The position numbers and the translations under genes are program-made. A stretch of DNA of 35,913 nt from Pseudomonadota bacterium (lineage in GTDB: Bacteria; Pseudomonadota; Gammaproteobacteria; Burkholderiales; JAKAFK01), in NCBI GenBank assembly GCA_021817985.1, contig JAKAFK010000036.1:1-35913 (forward strand), written 5' to 3'. Below are positions 7,501 through 17,615 of this stretch, piece after piece. Position 1 is the stretch's first letter, and every line of letters starts with the position of its first letter. The notes below the pieces were generated by a model. The model worked only from the letters and a program-made list of their open reading frames with translations, did no database searches and was not told where the DNA came from.

Positions 7501-8016
7501 ATGAGAATACCAATGGCCCACAGCGAGCGCGCTCATTCGTTGCTATTCGCCTCTGCCAGCGGCTGCCGCTTCTGCATCCGTCTGGGCGACATCGAACGAC
7601 TCCTGCCGCTCGTGCAGTTGCAAATCGTCCCGGAAGCACCGGATTACCTCGTCGGGATCATGAATCTTGCGGGGGAACCCGTCCCCGTGATCGATCTCGC
7701 CAAGCGGTTGGGCTGCGGCAGTGACCGCCCCTATCGCCTGGATAATCCCGTCCTTCTGATCAAGACGCAGGTGCACCGGGCAGGACTTCTCGTGGATGAC
7801 GTGCTGGGCATAAGAGACGTCCCGCGCGAGGCGCTGCGCGGAGAGGCGCTGTTCCGGGAGGGGCTGCCGCCGGTGTTGGGCGCGGTCGTACAGGATGAAG
7901 GCACGGCCCTTCTCCTGGACACGCTGCGCATCCTGGACATCGACCTGTCCGGGCTGACGCAGCCGCTCGCCCTGGGCGAAGACTTGCTGACGCTGTGCCA
8001 GGAGCGGGTGTCTTGA
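7501..8016 (+). CDS. cheW: CheW-like coupling protein 1
   Basis: A 171-residue single CheW domain. Family features include FCIRLGDIERLLPL, the NLAGEPVPVIDLAKRLG loop (about residues 55-72), VHRAGLLVDDVLGI and an ALLLDTLRIL end. It should bridge receptors and the CheA kinase at the membrane. It is the first gene after the FliA-type promoter. Starts at 7501 or at the ATG at 7513 are both possible; neither has a strong Shine-Dalgarno. It overlaps the cheR start. Because a second CheW lies two genes down, the two may serve different receptors or form mixed arrays. Confidence 0.88.
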   Translation: MRIPMAHSERAHSLLFASASGCRFCIRLGDIERLLPLVQLQIVPEAPDYLVGIMNLAGEPVPVIDLAKRLGCGSDRPYRLDNPVLLIKTQVHRAGLLVDDVLGIRDVPREALRGEALFREGLPPVLGAVVQDEGTALLLDTLRILDIDLSGLTQPLALGEDLLTLCQERVS

Positions 8017-9503
8017 CGGCCACCCACACGCCGAGCATAGTCGCCTGTGAAGAACGGCTGTGCGCGTTCGTGCGCCGGCACACGGGGCTGCGCATCCACG
8101 ACCACCAGTTGGACAACCTGCGCCGCACGATGCAAGACGCGCTCGCGCGATTCGGCCATCCCAGCTGCGACAGCTACCTGCGTGCCCTGGAGAGTGCGGG
8201 CGCCGCCTCCCCTGAACATGAACACCTGATCGCGGGCATCACGATCGGCGAGAGCTATTTCTTCCGCGACCAGTCGCAGATGGACTTTCTGCGCCAGGTT
8301 TTTCTGCCCGAACTCATCGAGCGGCGCCGCCGGCAAGGCGAGCTCTACCTGCGCATCTGGAGCGCGGGATGCTCGGACGGCCAGGAGCTCTATAGCCTCG
8401 CGATCATCCTCCAGCAATTGCTCCCGGACATCGATCGCTGGAATCTGCACCTCCTGGGCACGGACATCAACGCGGCCTCCCTGTCCAGGGCGATGCGCGG
8501 CCGGTACACCAGCTGGTCATTCCGGGCGACGCCGGATCTCGTGCGGCAACAGTATTTCGGCCCCGATGGCGATCAAGCCTGGCAAATCGCACCGCAGCTG
8601 CGCCGCCGCGCCAAATTCTCCTATTTGAATCTGAACGAGGACAGCTTCCCCTCCATCCTCACCGAAACCAACGCGCTGGACCTCATCCTGTGCCGGAACG
8701 TCTTCATATACTTCGATCCGGGGGTCGTCCTGCAGATCATGGCCAAGCTGAACGCATGCTTGGTCCCTGGCGGCTGCCTGCTGCTCGGCACCTCCGATCT
8801 CATCGACAGCACGGCGCAGGCCGGCTTCGAGCTCCACGCCCTGGCCAACGCCTTCTATCTGATCCGTGGGCACGACACGCCGCCGGACCCGGGATCCGTC
8901 GCGGCACGCCGCGAAATCCCGCCGCCGGAGCCCATGGAAAGGACTGCGCTGGCGTCTTCGCCGCCTTCGGAGACCGACACGGCGCTCGCCGAGCCGCAGG
9001 AAATCATCGCCTTGCTGGGGGCCGAATCGTGGGCTCAAGCGTTGCAGGCGATCACACAACGGCAGCGCGCAGGCGACGACAGCGCCATGATCTGGCAATT
9101 CCGCGCCAAGGCGCTGGCCAACCTCGGCCGGCGCCACGAGGCCCTGTCGGCCTGCGATCAAAGCCTGGCGATCGATCCTGCCGACAAGCACACGCATTTC
9201 ATCCGCGCCTTGGTCCTGCTGGAACTCAATCGCCTGCCGGCTGCCGAGGACGCTCTCAGGCGCACGCTTTACCTCGACCGGAATTTCGCCGAGGCCCATT
9301 TTCAGCTCGGCCTGTTGCAGCTGCGTCGCGACCGCCGCCCCGCCGGCCTCAAGTCCTTGCGCAACGCGCTCGCGATCGCCGACACGACGGCGCCGGACCG
9401 GCGCCTGCACGACGCGGCCGGGATGAACCATGGGCGCATGGCCGCGATCCTGCGCAACGAACTTGAGATCTATCGAAAACTGCCTGGAGGCAAGAAAAAG
9501 TGA
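8013..9503 (+). CDS. cheR: CheR methyltransferase with C-terminal TPR domain
   Basis: An MCP glutamate O-methyltransferase using S-adenosylmethionine. The CheR N-domain is followed by the SAM site LRIWSAGCSDGQELYSLAI (the usual form is SAGCSTGEEPYSLAM, so two positions differ), then LLGTDINAASLSRA and LILCRNVFIYFD. Residues from about 340 to the end hold tetratricopeptide-like repeats (around AKALANLGRRHEALSACDQS and the following AEDALRRTL and ALVLLELNRL helices), as in the CheR-TPR proteins of alternative chemosensory systems. The TTG at 8013 overlaps the cheW stop and has AGGAG 8 bases upstream; a GTG at 7995 is the alternative start. Confidence 0.9.
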   Translation: MTATHTPSIVACEERLCAFVRRHTGLRIHDHQLDNLRRTMQDALARFGHPSCDSYLRALESAGAASPEHEHLIAGITIGESYFFRDQSQMDFLRQVFLPELIERRRRQGELYLRIWSAGCSDGQELYSLAIILQQLLPDIDRWNLHLLGTDINAASLSRAMRGRYTSWSFRATPDLVRQQYFGPDGDQAWQIAPQLRRRAKFSYLNLNEDSFPSILTETNALDLILCRNVFIYFDPGVVLQIMAKLNACLVPGGCLLLGTSDLIDSTAQAGFELHALANAFYLIRGHDTPPDPGSVAARREIPPPEPMERTALASSPPSETDTALAEPQEIIALLGAESWAQALQAITQRQRAGDDSAMIWQFRAKALANLGRRHEALSACDQSLAIDPADKHTHFIRALVLLELNRLPAAEDALRRTLYLDRNFAEAHFQLGLLQLRRDRRPAGLKSLRNALAIADTTAPDRRLHDAAGMNHGRMAAILRNELEIYRKLPGGKKK

Positions 9504-9572
9504 CTCAGCAACCCCTTGGGCCGCCGGCCCCCGGGCCAATGAAAACCGGCCCGTGCGAGATGGAGTGAGACC

Positions 9573-10127
9573 ATGCCTGCCATGCCAGTCCCGGCCCGCC
9601 TCTTTCCAGCATCGCCCCAGGAACGTGAAGTCTTGCACCGGCGCGCGGTTCGGCTCGCCTACGAGAAGGAACGAGAGCGCGAAGCCCCCGCAGGAGAACT
9701 CTTTTTGTCTGTCCGACTGGGCGCAGCGGAGCGTTATGGCATCCCCTACGCCCAAGTCGAAGAGATCGTGCGCCCCAACGGCCTGACACCCGTACCGTGC
9801 ACCCCGCCCGCAGTCGCGGGCGTGCTGTCCCGGCGCGGCCAGCTGATCACCGTGCTGTCCTTGCGCCAGATGCTGCCCATGGAAGGGCGCGAGGCCGCCG
9901 CGGACGCGGGGCGTGTCACGGTGGTACGGGCCGCGGGCATGACGGCCGGGCTTCTGGTCGACGACGTGGAAGGTCATCAGCATTGGCAAGCCAGCCAGCT
10001 CACCCCCGCGCTGCCCTCGCCCGCCATTCTCGATCCGGCGTGGATCCTCGGCATTCACGATGGCACAACCGCCCTTTTGAACCTGGATGCGCTGATGAAG
10101 AGCCTTTCGATCGAGGAGAGGTCATGA
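9573..10127 (+). CDS. cheW: CheW-like coupling protein 2
   Basis: A 184-residue protein with a basic, charged N-terminal extension of about 45 residues before the CheW fold (LFLSVRLGAAERYGIPYAQV and so on). GVLSRRGQLITVLSLRQML is the CheW loop region, and AGLLVDDVEGHQHW follows. The N-terminal extension distinguishes it from the first CheW and could tether it or bind another partner. It overlaps the next gene by 4 bp (ATGA). This layout, CheW-CheR-CheW, resembles Wsp-like and other non-flagellar chemosensory clusters. Confidence 0.87.
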   Translation: MPAMPVPARLFPASPQEREVLHRRAVRLAYEKEREREAPAGELFLSVRLGAAERYGIPYAQVEEIVRPNGLTPVPCTPPAVAGVLSRRGQLITVLSLRQMLPMEGREAAADAGRVTVVRAAGMTAGLLVDDVEGHQHWQASQLTPALPSPAILDPAWILGIHDGTTALLNLDALMKSLSIEERS

Positions 10128-11203
10128 GAAATCCTTCGCATTCAGCGGGAGCCTCAGGCCAGACGCCCGGCCGGGTGCTGGTCGTCGACGACATGGCGAC
10201 CAACCGCGCCTTGGTGCGCGCCGTGCTGAGTACCGCAGAGTTCGAGGTCATCGAAGCGCAATCCGGCAGCCAGGCCCTCGAGCAGATTCATGAGGCGAAC
10301 CCGGATGCCGTGCTCCTCGATGTCCTGATGCCCGGCATGGACGGCTTCGAGGTCTGCCAGGCGCTGCGCGAGCAGGCGGAATACCGGCTGCTTCCGGTCA
10401 TCATGCTCACCGCGCTGGGCAGCCCCGATGACGTCGCCCGCGGCATCGAGGTGGGGGCCGATGACTACGTCACCAAGCCGTTCCACGCCATCGAACTGGA
10501 AGCGAGGGTCCGCGGGGCCGTCGAAAAGAAACGGCTCACCGACCGACTGGACGACACCGAGTCGGTCTTGTTCGCACTCGCGCGGGTGGTCGAAGCCAAG
10601 GATCGGACCACCGGCGACCATTGCGATCGCCTGTCGCACTACTCCGTCGTGCTGGGGGAATCCCTCGGCCTCGGATACGATGACCTGGAGGCCCTGCGCC
10701 GCGGCGGCGTGCTTCACGACATCGGCAAGGTCGCGATTCCCGACTCCGTCTTGCTCAAGCAGGGCAGCTTAAGCCCCGATGAATGGGCCGTCATGCGCCA
10801 GCACCCGACCATCGGCGCCTATCTGTGCAGCGCCCTGCGGACCATGCGGCGCACCGTCGACATCATTCGCTACCACCACGAGAAGTGGAACGGCAGCGGT
10901 TACCCGGCCGGGCTTGCCGGGACCGACATCCCGTGCCTCGCGCGCGTGTTTCAGGTCGTGGACGTCTACGACGCCCTGTCGTCCGAACGCCCATACAAGG
11001 CCGCCCTGCCCCGCCAGGAGGTGATTCGCTTGCTGCGCGAGGAGACCGACAGGGGCTATTGGGATCCCGACATCATGCGTGCGTTCCTGGAGGTGATCGA
11101 GCACCGCCCGGAGCGCCTCGAACTGCCCGTCGGACGCACGCGTGACGCCGAACTCGTCAGCAATATCGTCGGCAGCGTGATGGATTGGACGAACCGGCGC
11201 TGA
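10124..11203 (+). CDS. Response regulator with HD-GYP c-di-GMP phosphodiesterase domain
   Basis: A 359-residue, RpfG-like protein. The receiver domain (about residues 17-135) has the acidic pair VVDD and phosphoacceptor D66 in [12 protein letters not shown], with K in VTKPF. The HD-GYP domain (about 150-355) carries [24 protein letters not shown] and [15 protein letters not shown], so the metal ligands look complete. It should hydrolyse c-di-GMP, with activity set by phosphorylation from the operon's CheA. The ATG overlaps the preceding cheW stop and has GAGGAGAG upstream. Longer upstream codons are a shadow. It is the most obvious output protein of this operon, along with the GGDEF gene at its end. 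Confidence 0.93.
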   Translation: MRNPSHSAGASGQTPGRVLVVDDMATNRALVRAVLSTAEFEVIEAQSGSQALEQIHEANPDAVLLDVLMPGMDGFEVCQALREQAEYRLLPVIMLTALGSPDDVARGIEVGADDYVTKPFHAIELEARVRGAVEKKRLTDRLDDTESVLFALARVVEAKDRTTGDHCDRLSHYSVVLGESLGLGYDDLEALRRGGVLHDIGKVAIPDSVLLKQGSLSPDEWAVMRQHPTIGAYLCSALRTMRRTVDIIRYHHEKWNGSGYPAGLAGTDIPCLARVFQVVDVYDALSSERPYKAALPRQEVIRLLREETDRGYWDPDIMRAFLEVIEHRPERLELPVGRTRDAELVSNIVGSVMDWTNRR

Positions 11204-11280
11204 TGGGACCGGACACGCAGGGACCTGCGGACACCCGCATGTCGAGGCCGACAGGCGACCACCCCAGAACCGAGGAAACG

Positions 11281-13212
11281 ATGAAAGAACTTTCGCAGGA
11301 ACACGCGGCCCAGGCCGTTGATGCCGTCGCCATGGGCATGGAAGCGAGCGAGCAGGCGGCGCTCAAGGCATTCTTGGGCATGGAGGACGAGGACGCAAGC
11401 CTCCTGCGCGAACTGGCCCCCTATATCCAATCCCAGGCCGACGCCGTGGTCGCAGAGTTCTACGGCCGCATCGAACAGGCGCCCGAGCTGACCGCGCTGA
11501 TCCGGAACGCGGGCACGACCATCGAGCGGCTCAAGCAGACGCAGCGGACCTACCTCCTCGAAATCTTTGCCGGCGACTTTGGTGCGGCCTATATCGCAAA
11601 CCGCCTGCGGGTGGGCGCCGCACACCAGAAGGCCGGCCTCACCCCGCGTTGGTACCTCGGCAGCTACGCCCTCTACCTTTCCCTTCTCGCACCGCGCATT
11701 CTGCGCCACTGGTGGTGGCAGCCGACGAAGGCGATGCGCGCCATCCTGGCCCTCAACAAAGTCCTGTCGCTGGATGCCCAGCTGGCCATCGATACCTACA
11801 TCGATGACTTCACGCGCGATCTTCGCACCATGACGATCTATCGGACCGATCTCGAGCACCGGATCGGCGCCTACCACGATCTGGTGGTGCGCGTCGCCCA
11901 TGGCGACTTGACGGCACGCATTCGGGTCGAGGGCGACGATGATCTGGCCCGCCTCGGCGAGGAAATGAACAAAATGGTGGCAAGCCTCGCCAACATGACG
12001 ACCAAGGTGACCGAAACGAGCACCTCGATCCTCGTCAGCATCGAGGAAGTCCGCGCCGCCATCGGCGCCCAATCGTCGGGCGCCTCCCAGCAAGCCGCCT
12101 CCGTGAGCGAAACCACCGCCACCCTGGAAGAGATCAAGACCACCTCGCAGCAGAATCTTGAAAAGGCAACGGCGCTCAAGGAGATGAGCGAGCGCGCCCG
12201 CACCGACGGAGACACCGGGCTCGCTGCCGTCGAGACGGCCGTGGCGGCCATGCATGACATCCGCACGCGCATGGAAGGCATCGCAGGACACATTCAGGAA
12301 CTCAATGAACGGCTTCTGCAGGTCGGTGCGATCACCGACAGCGTGAGCGAGCTCGCGCAGCAATCCAAGATGCTGGCGCTCAATGCGTCCATCGAAGCGG
12401 CCAAGGCGGGCGCGGCGGGCCGCGGGTTCGCGGTGGTGGCCGACGAGGTGAAGGACATGGCGGACCAGTCGCGTCAGGCCACTGACCAGGTGCAGCGCAT
12501 CCTGGAGGACATCCGGCAGGCGGCCAACCGGGCCAGCCGGGCGGTCGACGAGGGCAACGAGCAGGCCGAAGCAGGCGCCGGCTTGGCCGAGCAGGCGGGC
12601 TCTATGCTGCGCTCGCTCCATAGGGCGATCCACGACACCACGCTCGCCACCCAGCAGATCGTCGCCGCCGTGCGCCAGGAGGCGTCGGGCATCGAACAGA
12701 TCCGCGGCGCCATGGACGATATCAACAAGGTGACCCACCAGTTCGTGTCCGCCACCCAGCAGACCGATCATGCGGCGGACAACCTGACCGCGTATGCGAG
12801 CGACCTCCAGAACATGGTGCGACGCTTCAAGGTGGAAAACCTGCACTTCGACTTCGAGCTCGCACGCTCCGTCCACCACTCCTGGATCGCCCGCCTCGAC
12901 GGCTTCCTCGCCGGCCGCCACACGCTCACCGACGAGGAAGCCGTCTCCCACCACGATTGCGCCCTCGGCCGCTGGTACGACGGCGACGGCCTCCAGCAAT
13001 ACGGCCATATCCCCGAGATGCAGCGCCTCGAAGCGCCCCATCGCGAGCTGCACGAGCTCATCCGCGCGTGCATGGCCCAGCGGGCGGCGGGACAGCCGAT
13101 CGAGGAGCCGGAGGTGCTTCGCCGCGCGCACGAATTGTCGGCCGAGATCGTGGATCTCCTCTATGCGCTCGAGGCCAAGGCTCGTTCGAAGAACGAGGGC
13201 AGGCGCTCATGA
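11281..13212 (+). CDS. Globin-coupled chemoreceptor with C-terminal CZB zinc domain
   Basis: A 643-residue soluble MCP with no membrane segment. Residues about 20-185 are a protoglobin; the proximal haem His is H115 in [24 protein letters not shown]-like stretch ([19 protein letters not shown]) leads into the methyl-accepting coiled coil with tip sequence [18 protein letters not shown]. The last roughly 110 residues form a chemoreceptor zinc-binding (CZB) domain: [18 protein letters not shown], then HRELHEL, with the 3His/1Cys ligand set intact. Expected inputs are O2 or other haem gases plus zinc or oxidants such as HOCl at the CZB cysteine. The start at 11281 has GAGGAAAC just upstream. It overlaps the next MCP gene by 4 bp. 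Confidence 0.92.
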   Translation: MKELSQEHAAQAVDAVAMGMEASEQAALKAFLGMEDEDASLLRELAPYIQSQADAVVAEFYGRIEQAPELTALIRNAGTTIERLKQTQRTYLLEIFAGDFGAAYIANRLRVGAAHQKAGLTPRWYLGSYALYLSLLAPRILRHWWWQPTKAMRAILALNKVLSLDAQLAIDTYIDDFTRDLRTMTIYRTDLEHRIGAYHDLVVRVAHGDLTARIRVEGDDDLARLGEEMNKMVASLANMTTKVTETSTSILVSIEEVRAAIGAQSSGASQQAASVSETTATLEEIKTTSQQNLEKATALKEMSERARTDGDTGLAAVETAVAAMHDIRTRMEGIAGHIQELNERLLQVGAITDSVSELAQQSKMLALNASIEAAKAGAAGRGFAVVADEVKDMADQSRQATDQVQRILEDIRQAANRASRAVDEGNEQAEAGAGLAEQAGSMLRSLHRAIHDTTLATQQIVAAVRQEASGIEQIRGAMDDINKVTHQFVSATQQTDHAADNLTAYASDLQNMVRRFKVENLHFDFELARSVHHSWIARLDGFLAGRHTLTDEEAVSHHDCALGRWYDGDGLQQYGHIPEMQRLEAPHRELHELIRACMAQRAAGQPIEEPEVLRRAHELSAEIVDLLYALEAKARSKNEGRRS

Positions 13213-15344
13213 TCCGCATCGAGAACATCCGCATGCCCGGCAAGATGGCCCTCCTGTTGGCCCTTCCGCTCGGCGCCCTGCTCGTTTTCTCGGGGTCGCT
13301 CCTGCACCAGGAATGGCGCCGTCAACAGGCGATCGCCTCGCTTGAGCAGATCGGCACGCTCACCACGCGTATCATGGGCGTGCTCTATGATGCGCAGACG
13401 GAGCGTGAGCGCGCGGTGCAAAGGCTCGCGGGCGCGGCGTTCGCCAAGGGCCGGCTTGCGGCCGCGGGCGCGGCGACCGACCGGGCCTGGGCCCAATTGG
13501 CGCCGAGCCTCCCCGACGCCGCGGCATTGGGCGTCGACGCCGACCTCCTGCGCCGGCGTTACGGCCATTTGCCCCGGCTGCGGCAAGAGGTCGCGCACGG
13601 CGGACTCAGCATCGCCCAGGCCGTCGCCGCCTACGATGAACCCATCGGCGCGCTCCAGAATGCGCTGCAACGCTTCTCGGACGTCTCTCGAGACCCCGCG
13701 CTCGCCCGTCTGCTGGCCGGGCAGCGCTTCCTCGCGCTCGCCCTCGGCGAGGCCCAACGCGAACGCACCGACGCGGCGTGGAGGCTTGCGGCTCGTAACG
13801 GTTCTCAGCCTGATCCTGCCCAGGACACGGCGTCCGCCGCGCGCCAGTCCTTCTTTTTGAATGTGGCCCTTGAGGACGCTCCGGAGGAAATGCGGCACGA
13901 CTGGCTGCGCGCCACCGCCGACGCCTGCACGAGCGACGCCTCCGTGCTGGCCGGCAGCGTGCTCGACCCGCACACCCGACTCGCCGCGCTCACCTGTCGG
14001 ATCCGCCGCATGCATGACCTGTCTTCGGACTATGCCCGCATGGTGGCCGGACGCATCGCGGTGCTGAAGGCCCGCGGACGTGATCGGCTACGATGGATCC
14101 TGGCCCTGACGCTGCTGCCCATTGTGCCGTCGGCCTACCTCATTCGCCTGGTCGGCCAAAACGTCACCACGAGTTCGCGCTCGTTGCTGGGCGCCATGCA
14201 GGCCATCGCGAATGGGCGCTTCAACGCGGACCTGCCGCCGCCCACGCGCGACGAATTCGGGCGTCTGTCAGCCGGGCTCGATGCACTGCGGGGGCAACTC
14301 GCCCGACATGTCCACGCCCAGGAAGATCTGCTCGCGCGCGAACGGGCTCAGGCCGCCGAGGTGGAGGCCCGTACCCGCGAGATCCAGCTTTTTGCCCAAC
14401 GCATAGCCACCGGCGACCTGCGGGGCCGTCTGGCGGAAGGCGACGACGCGCTGGGTCAACTCGCCGCGAGCCTCAACCGCATGGCCGAAGAATTGGCCCA
14501 TTCGGCCCGCCGCATACGCACAGGAAGCGAAGACCTCGCCAGTACCGTGAGCGGACTCCAGGGCTCCGTCAGCGCCCAGTCCTCCGGCGCGAGCGAGCAG
14601 GCGGCGTCGGTCACCGAAACGGTCACCACCCTGGACCAGATTCGGGCCACTGCCGCCCAGACCCTGGACAAGGCGCAACGACTGGGCGAGATGGCAGAAA
14701 AGGCGCGCGCCGAAGGGGAGCGCGGCCGCACAGCGGTCGAGGAAAGCGTCACCGGCATCACGGCCGTCCACGCAAAAGTCGATGTGATCGCGCACACCAT
14801 CCTCGCCCTCAACGACTGGACGCAGCATATCGGCGAGATCACCGGCGCGGTGGGCTCGATCGCGCGGCAGCTGCGCCTGCTCTCCCTCAATGCGGCCATC
14901 GAAGCCAGCAACGCCGGCGAGGCTGGGCTGGGCTTCGGGGTCGTGGCGGCAGAGGTCAAGCAACTGTCCGAACAGGCGCAAGAGGCTACGAGCCAGGTTC
15001 GGCGCATCCTTCAGGAAGTTCGCCACGCCACCGACCGCGCCGTCATGGCGACCGAGGACGGCGCCAAGGGCGTCCTCCTCGGCCTGTCCCTGGTCGAGCG
15101 CGCGGGAGAGGTCATTCGCAATCTTGAGGAAGTGGTCCGCGACACCAGCATGGCGAGCCGCCAGATCGTGGCCGCGGTCCGCCAGGAGCGCGCCGGCATC
15201 GAGCAGATCGCCACCGCGATGACCGATATCCATTTCGTCACCAACCAGTTCGTGAAGCTGACCGACAAGACGCGTCTGTCGGCCAACGACCTCGCAAGGC
15301 TCGCCGGGCAGATGGACGCCGCTGCCGGCACCTACCGATTCTGA
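13209..15344 (+). CDS. NIT-type sensor methyl-accepting protein
   Basis: A 711-residue MCP. A hydrophobic helix at about residues 13-30 and another near 298-315 ([19 protein letters not shown]) bracket a periplasmic region. Its start ([18 protein letters not shown]) resembles the NIT nitrate/nitrite-sensing fold. One or two HAMP-like segments follow ([15 protein letters not shown] and [10 protein letters not shown]), then the signalling coiled coil. The hairpin tip is unusual: [19 protein letters not shown] and [12 protein letters not shown] instead of the common [17 protein letters not shown] and GRGFAVVA. The ATG overlaps the preceding receptor gene, and the stop shares one base with cheA. 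The ligand is not proven. Confidence 0.85.
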   Translation: MIRIENIRMPGKMALLLALPLGALLVFSGSLLHQEWRRQQAIASLEQIGTLTTRIMGVLYDAQTERERAVQRLAGAAFAKGRLAAAGAATDRAWAQLAPSLPDAAALGVDADLLRRRYGHLPRLRQEVAHGGLSIAQAVAAYDEPIGALQNALQRFSDVSRDPALARLLAGQRFLALALGEAQRERTDAAWRLAARNGSQPDPAQDTASAARQSFFLNVALEDAPEEMRHDWLRATADACTSDASVLAGSVLDPHTRLAALTCRIRRMHDLSSDYARMVAGRIAVLKARGRDRLRWILALTLLPIVPSAYLIRLVGQNVTTSSRSLLGAMQAIANGRFNADLPPPTRDEFGRLSAGLDALRGQLARHVHAQEDLLARERAQAAEVEARTREIQLFAQRIATGDLRGRLAEGDDALGQLAASLNRMAEELAHSARRIRTGSEDLASTVSGLQGSVSAQSSGASEQAASVTETVTTLDQIRATAAQTLDKAQRLGEMAEKARAEGERGRTAVEESVTGITAVHAKVDVIAHTILALNDWTQHIGEITGAVGSIARQLRLLSLNAAIEASNAGEAGLGFGVVAAEVKQLSEQAQEATSQVRRILQEVRHATDRAVMATEDGAKGVLLGLSLVERAGEVIRNLEEVVRDTSMASRQIVAAVRQERAGIEQIATAMTDIHFVTNQFVKLTDKTRLSANDLARLAGQMDAAAGTYRF

Positions 15345-17551
15345 TGGCCGGCCTCAAGGATCTCGATCCCGCAATCATCCGGCAACTGCTGGAAACCTTC
15401 CGTGTCCAGATGGAAGAACGCCTGCAGACCATCACCAGCGATCTGCTGGCGCTGGAACGGCATGACGAGCCCGGGGCACGCGCCCCGCTGCTGGAGTCCA
15501 TGTTCCGCGCCGCTCACAACATCAAGGGCGCGGCCCGCGGGGTGGGCCTGGAAGCCAGTGCCGAGCTTGCGCATGCCATTGAGGACCTGTTCGCGGCCTG
15601 GAAGCGGGGCGAACGAGGCGTGGAGCCCGGCGCCGTCGATGCGTGCCTGCGTGCGCTTGATGCGCTGCGTTCCATGGTGGAAACAGAAGCGCTGGGAAGC
15701 GGGCTGGACCATTCGGTCGACACCTTGCGCGACGAACTGCATGCGCTTGCACAAGGGCTGCCTGCCGAGCCCTCGACGCCGCCCAGCGCTCCCGCCCCCG
15801 CCCCCGCCCCCCCGGCCATCGCCGGCGACAGCATCCGCCTTCCCGTGGAGCGGCTCGACCGCATCGCCGACCTCAGCGAGGAAATTCAGATCGCCAAGAT
15901 CCGGCTCGACGATCATCATGCGGGGATCCGCCATCTGCGCGACGAGGCCTCGCAGCTGCGCAAGATGCTGGAACGCCTCCTGGTGCCGGCCGCAGCGCGG
16001 CCCGCGCAGTCGGCGGGATTTTCTCGCGACCGCCTCTCCGACGCGCTCGATCGGGTGCTTGATCTCGAGCGTCACGCCCAGAACCAGTACGAGGGACTGG
16101 GGACCACCGTCGCCCTCCTGCGCCCCGCGGCCGGCAGCCTGCGCGACAATGCCCGCGCGCTGCGCATGGTGCCCGCCGCCACCGTACTGACCCCGCTCAC
16201 CCGTTCGGTGCGCGATCTGGCGCGCGAGCTCGGCAAGGAGGCCTCTCTGGCCCTGGTGGGGGAACAAATAGAGATGGACCGCGCCATTCTCCAAGCGCTG
16301 CGCGATCCGCTCATGCATCTGCTGCGCAACGCCATCGACCATGGCATTGAGCCGCCCGGCGTCCGCCGTGCGGGCGGAAAGCCGGAGAGCGGACGCATTA
16401 CCGTCACCCTCGCACGGGAGGGCGGCTCCGTGCACATCACCGTGGCCGACGATGGTGCGGGGATCGATCCCGACCGGCTGAAGGAACAGGCGCGTAATCG
16501 CGGCATCGCGAGCCCCGAGGAGATCGACGCCATGGACCGGACCGCCGCGTTCGATCTGGTTTTTCGTCCCGGTTTCTCGACGCGCGAGGAGGTCGGCGTC
16601 GTGTCCGGACGCGGCGTGGGCCTCGATGTCGTGCGCGTCAATCTTCAGGCGCTCCAGGGCCGTGCCACGGTCGACTCGACACCGGGCAAGGGCACGCGCT
16701 TCCACCTCGATCTTCCCCTGACCCTCGCCGGGGAGCATGGCCTGCTCGTCGCCGCCGGCGGGCGCCAGTTCGCCATTCCCAGCCAATACGTGAGCCGCCT
16801 GCTGGAGCTCCTGCCCGATGAGATCAGCGACCTGGAGGCCACCCAGGTCGTTCACGTCGGCAAGGACGCCATCCCGCTGCGGGACTTGGGTCAGCTGTTG
16901 CGGTTGGGCGACATGTCCGCGCCCTCCGAGGGCGAGCCGATTCGCGTGGTCATCGTCCATCGGGGATGGAAGCGGATGGCGCTGCGCGTCGAGAACGTGC
17001 TAGGGGAACGGGAGATGGTCGTCAAGCCGCTGGCGCCGCCGCTGGCGCGCACACGATTCTTCGCCGGCGGAACGATGGGACGCGAAGGCAACACGATCCT
17101 GGTGCTCGAAGTCGCCGATCTGATCGCGGCCATGGAAGCGGGAAGCTCGGCCCCACTCGCCATCAAGCGGGCCCGTGCGGCAGAACCCGGGCGGCACATT
17201 CTTGTCGTTGACGATTCCATCACCACGCGGACCCTGGAGGAAAGCATCCTGTCCAGCGCAGGCTTTCGGGTGACCACGGCTGCCGACGCAGAGGGCGCAT
17301 GGGAACTGCTGCGACGCGAGTCCTTCGACCTCGTCATCACCGACATTGAGATGCCCGGCATGAACGGCTTCGAACTGACCCGGCGGATCAAGACGGAGGA
17401 AAGGCTGGCCCAAGTCCCTGTCATCATCGTGACTTCTCTTGCCCGCGAGGAGGATCGTCGTCTCGGACTGGAAGTCCGCGCGGACGCCTACATCGTCAAG
17501 AGCAGCTTTGAAAGCCGTGAATTGCTTGAAACCATTGGACAGTTGCTCTGA
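15344..17551 (+). CDS. cheA: CheA-type hybrid histidine kinase with receiver domain
   Basis: A 735-residue hybrid kinase. The Hpt domain has phospho-His H58 in FRAAHNIKGAARGVGL. A Pro/Ala-rich linker near residues 140-160 replaces a recognisable P2 domain. The dimer and ATPase domains show LLRNAIDHGIEPPGVR, VADDGAGID, the GFSTREEVGVVSGRGVGL block and GKGTRFHLDLPLTL. A CheW-like P5 domain follows, then a C-terminal receiver (about 615-735) with VVDDS, VITDIEMPGMNGF and a late Lys (YIVKSS). It autophosphorylates when driven by the two adjacent MCPs. Likely targets are CheB, the HD-GYP regulator and its own receiver, which may be a phosphate sink. Confidence 0.94.
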   Translation: MAGLKDLDPAIIRQLLETFRVQMEERLQTITSDLLALERHDEPGARAPLLESMFRAAHNIKGAARGVGLEASAELAHAIEDLFAAWKRGERGVEPGAVDACLRALDALRSMVETEALGSGLDHSVDTLRDELHALAQGLPAEPSTPPSAPAPAPAPPAIAGDSIRLPVERLDRIADLSEEIQIAKIRLDDHHAGIRHLRDEASQLRKMLERLLVPAAARPAQSAGFSRDRLSDALDRVLDLERHAQNQYEGLGTTVALLRPAAGSLRDNARALRMVPAATVLTPLTRSVRDLARELGKEASLALVGEQIEMDRAILQALRDPLMHLLRNAIDHGIEPPGVRRAGGKPESGRITVTLAREGGSVHITVADDGAGIDPDRLKEQARNRGIASPEEIDAMDRTAAFDLVFRPGFSTREEVGVVSGRGVGLDVVRVNLQALQGRATVDSTPGKGTRFHLDLPLTLAGEHGLLVAAGGRQFAIPSQYVSRLLELLPDEISDLEATQVVHVGKDAIPLRDLGQLLRLGDMSAPSEGEPIRVVIVHRGWKRMALRVENVLGEREMVVKPLAPPLARTRFFAGGTMGREGNTILVLEVADLIAAMEAGSSAPLAIKRARAAEPGRHILVVDDSITTRTLEESILSSAGFRVTTAADAEGAWELLRRESFDLVITDIEMPGMNGFELTRRIKTEERLAQVPVIIVTSLAREEDRRLGLEVRADAYIVKSSFESRELLETIGQLL

Positions 17552-17615
17552 GCGCGCCCGCGACGCACGGGCCGTGTCGCCGGCATGAAGGCATGCGCTC
17601 ATTTGCCAGACAACC

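Noticed and set aside
8517..10058. 513-codon minus-strand frame
   Set aside because: Antisense to cheR and cheW; Arg/Gly/Ala-rich composition typical of GC-rich shadow frames.
11056..13131. 691-codon minus-strand frame
   Set aside because: Antisense to the globin-coupled receptor and the end of the HD-GYP gene; its length is a by-product of codon bias.
15784..15815. C/G-rich short repeat inside cheA
   Set aside because: It encodes the Pro/Ala linker between the Hpt and kinase domains, not a mobile or CRISPR repeat.
15332..16960. 542-codon minus-strand frame
   Set aside because: Antisense to cheA; no recognisable motif.
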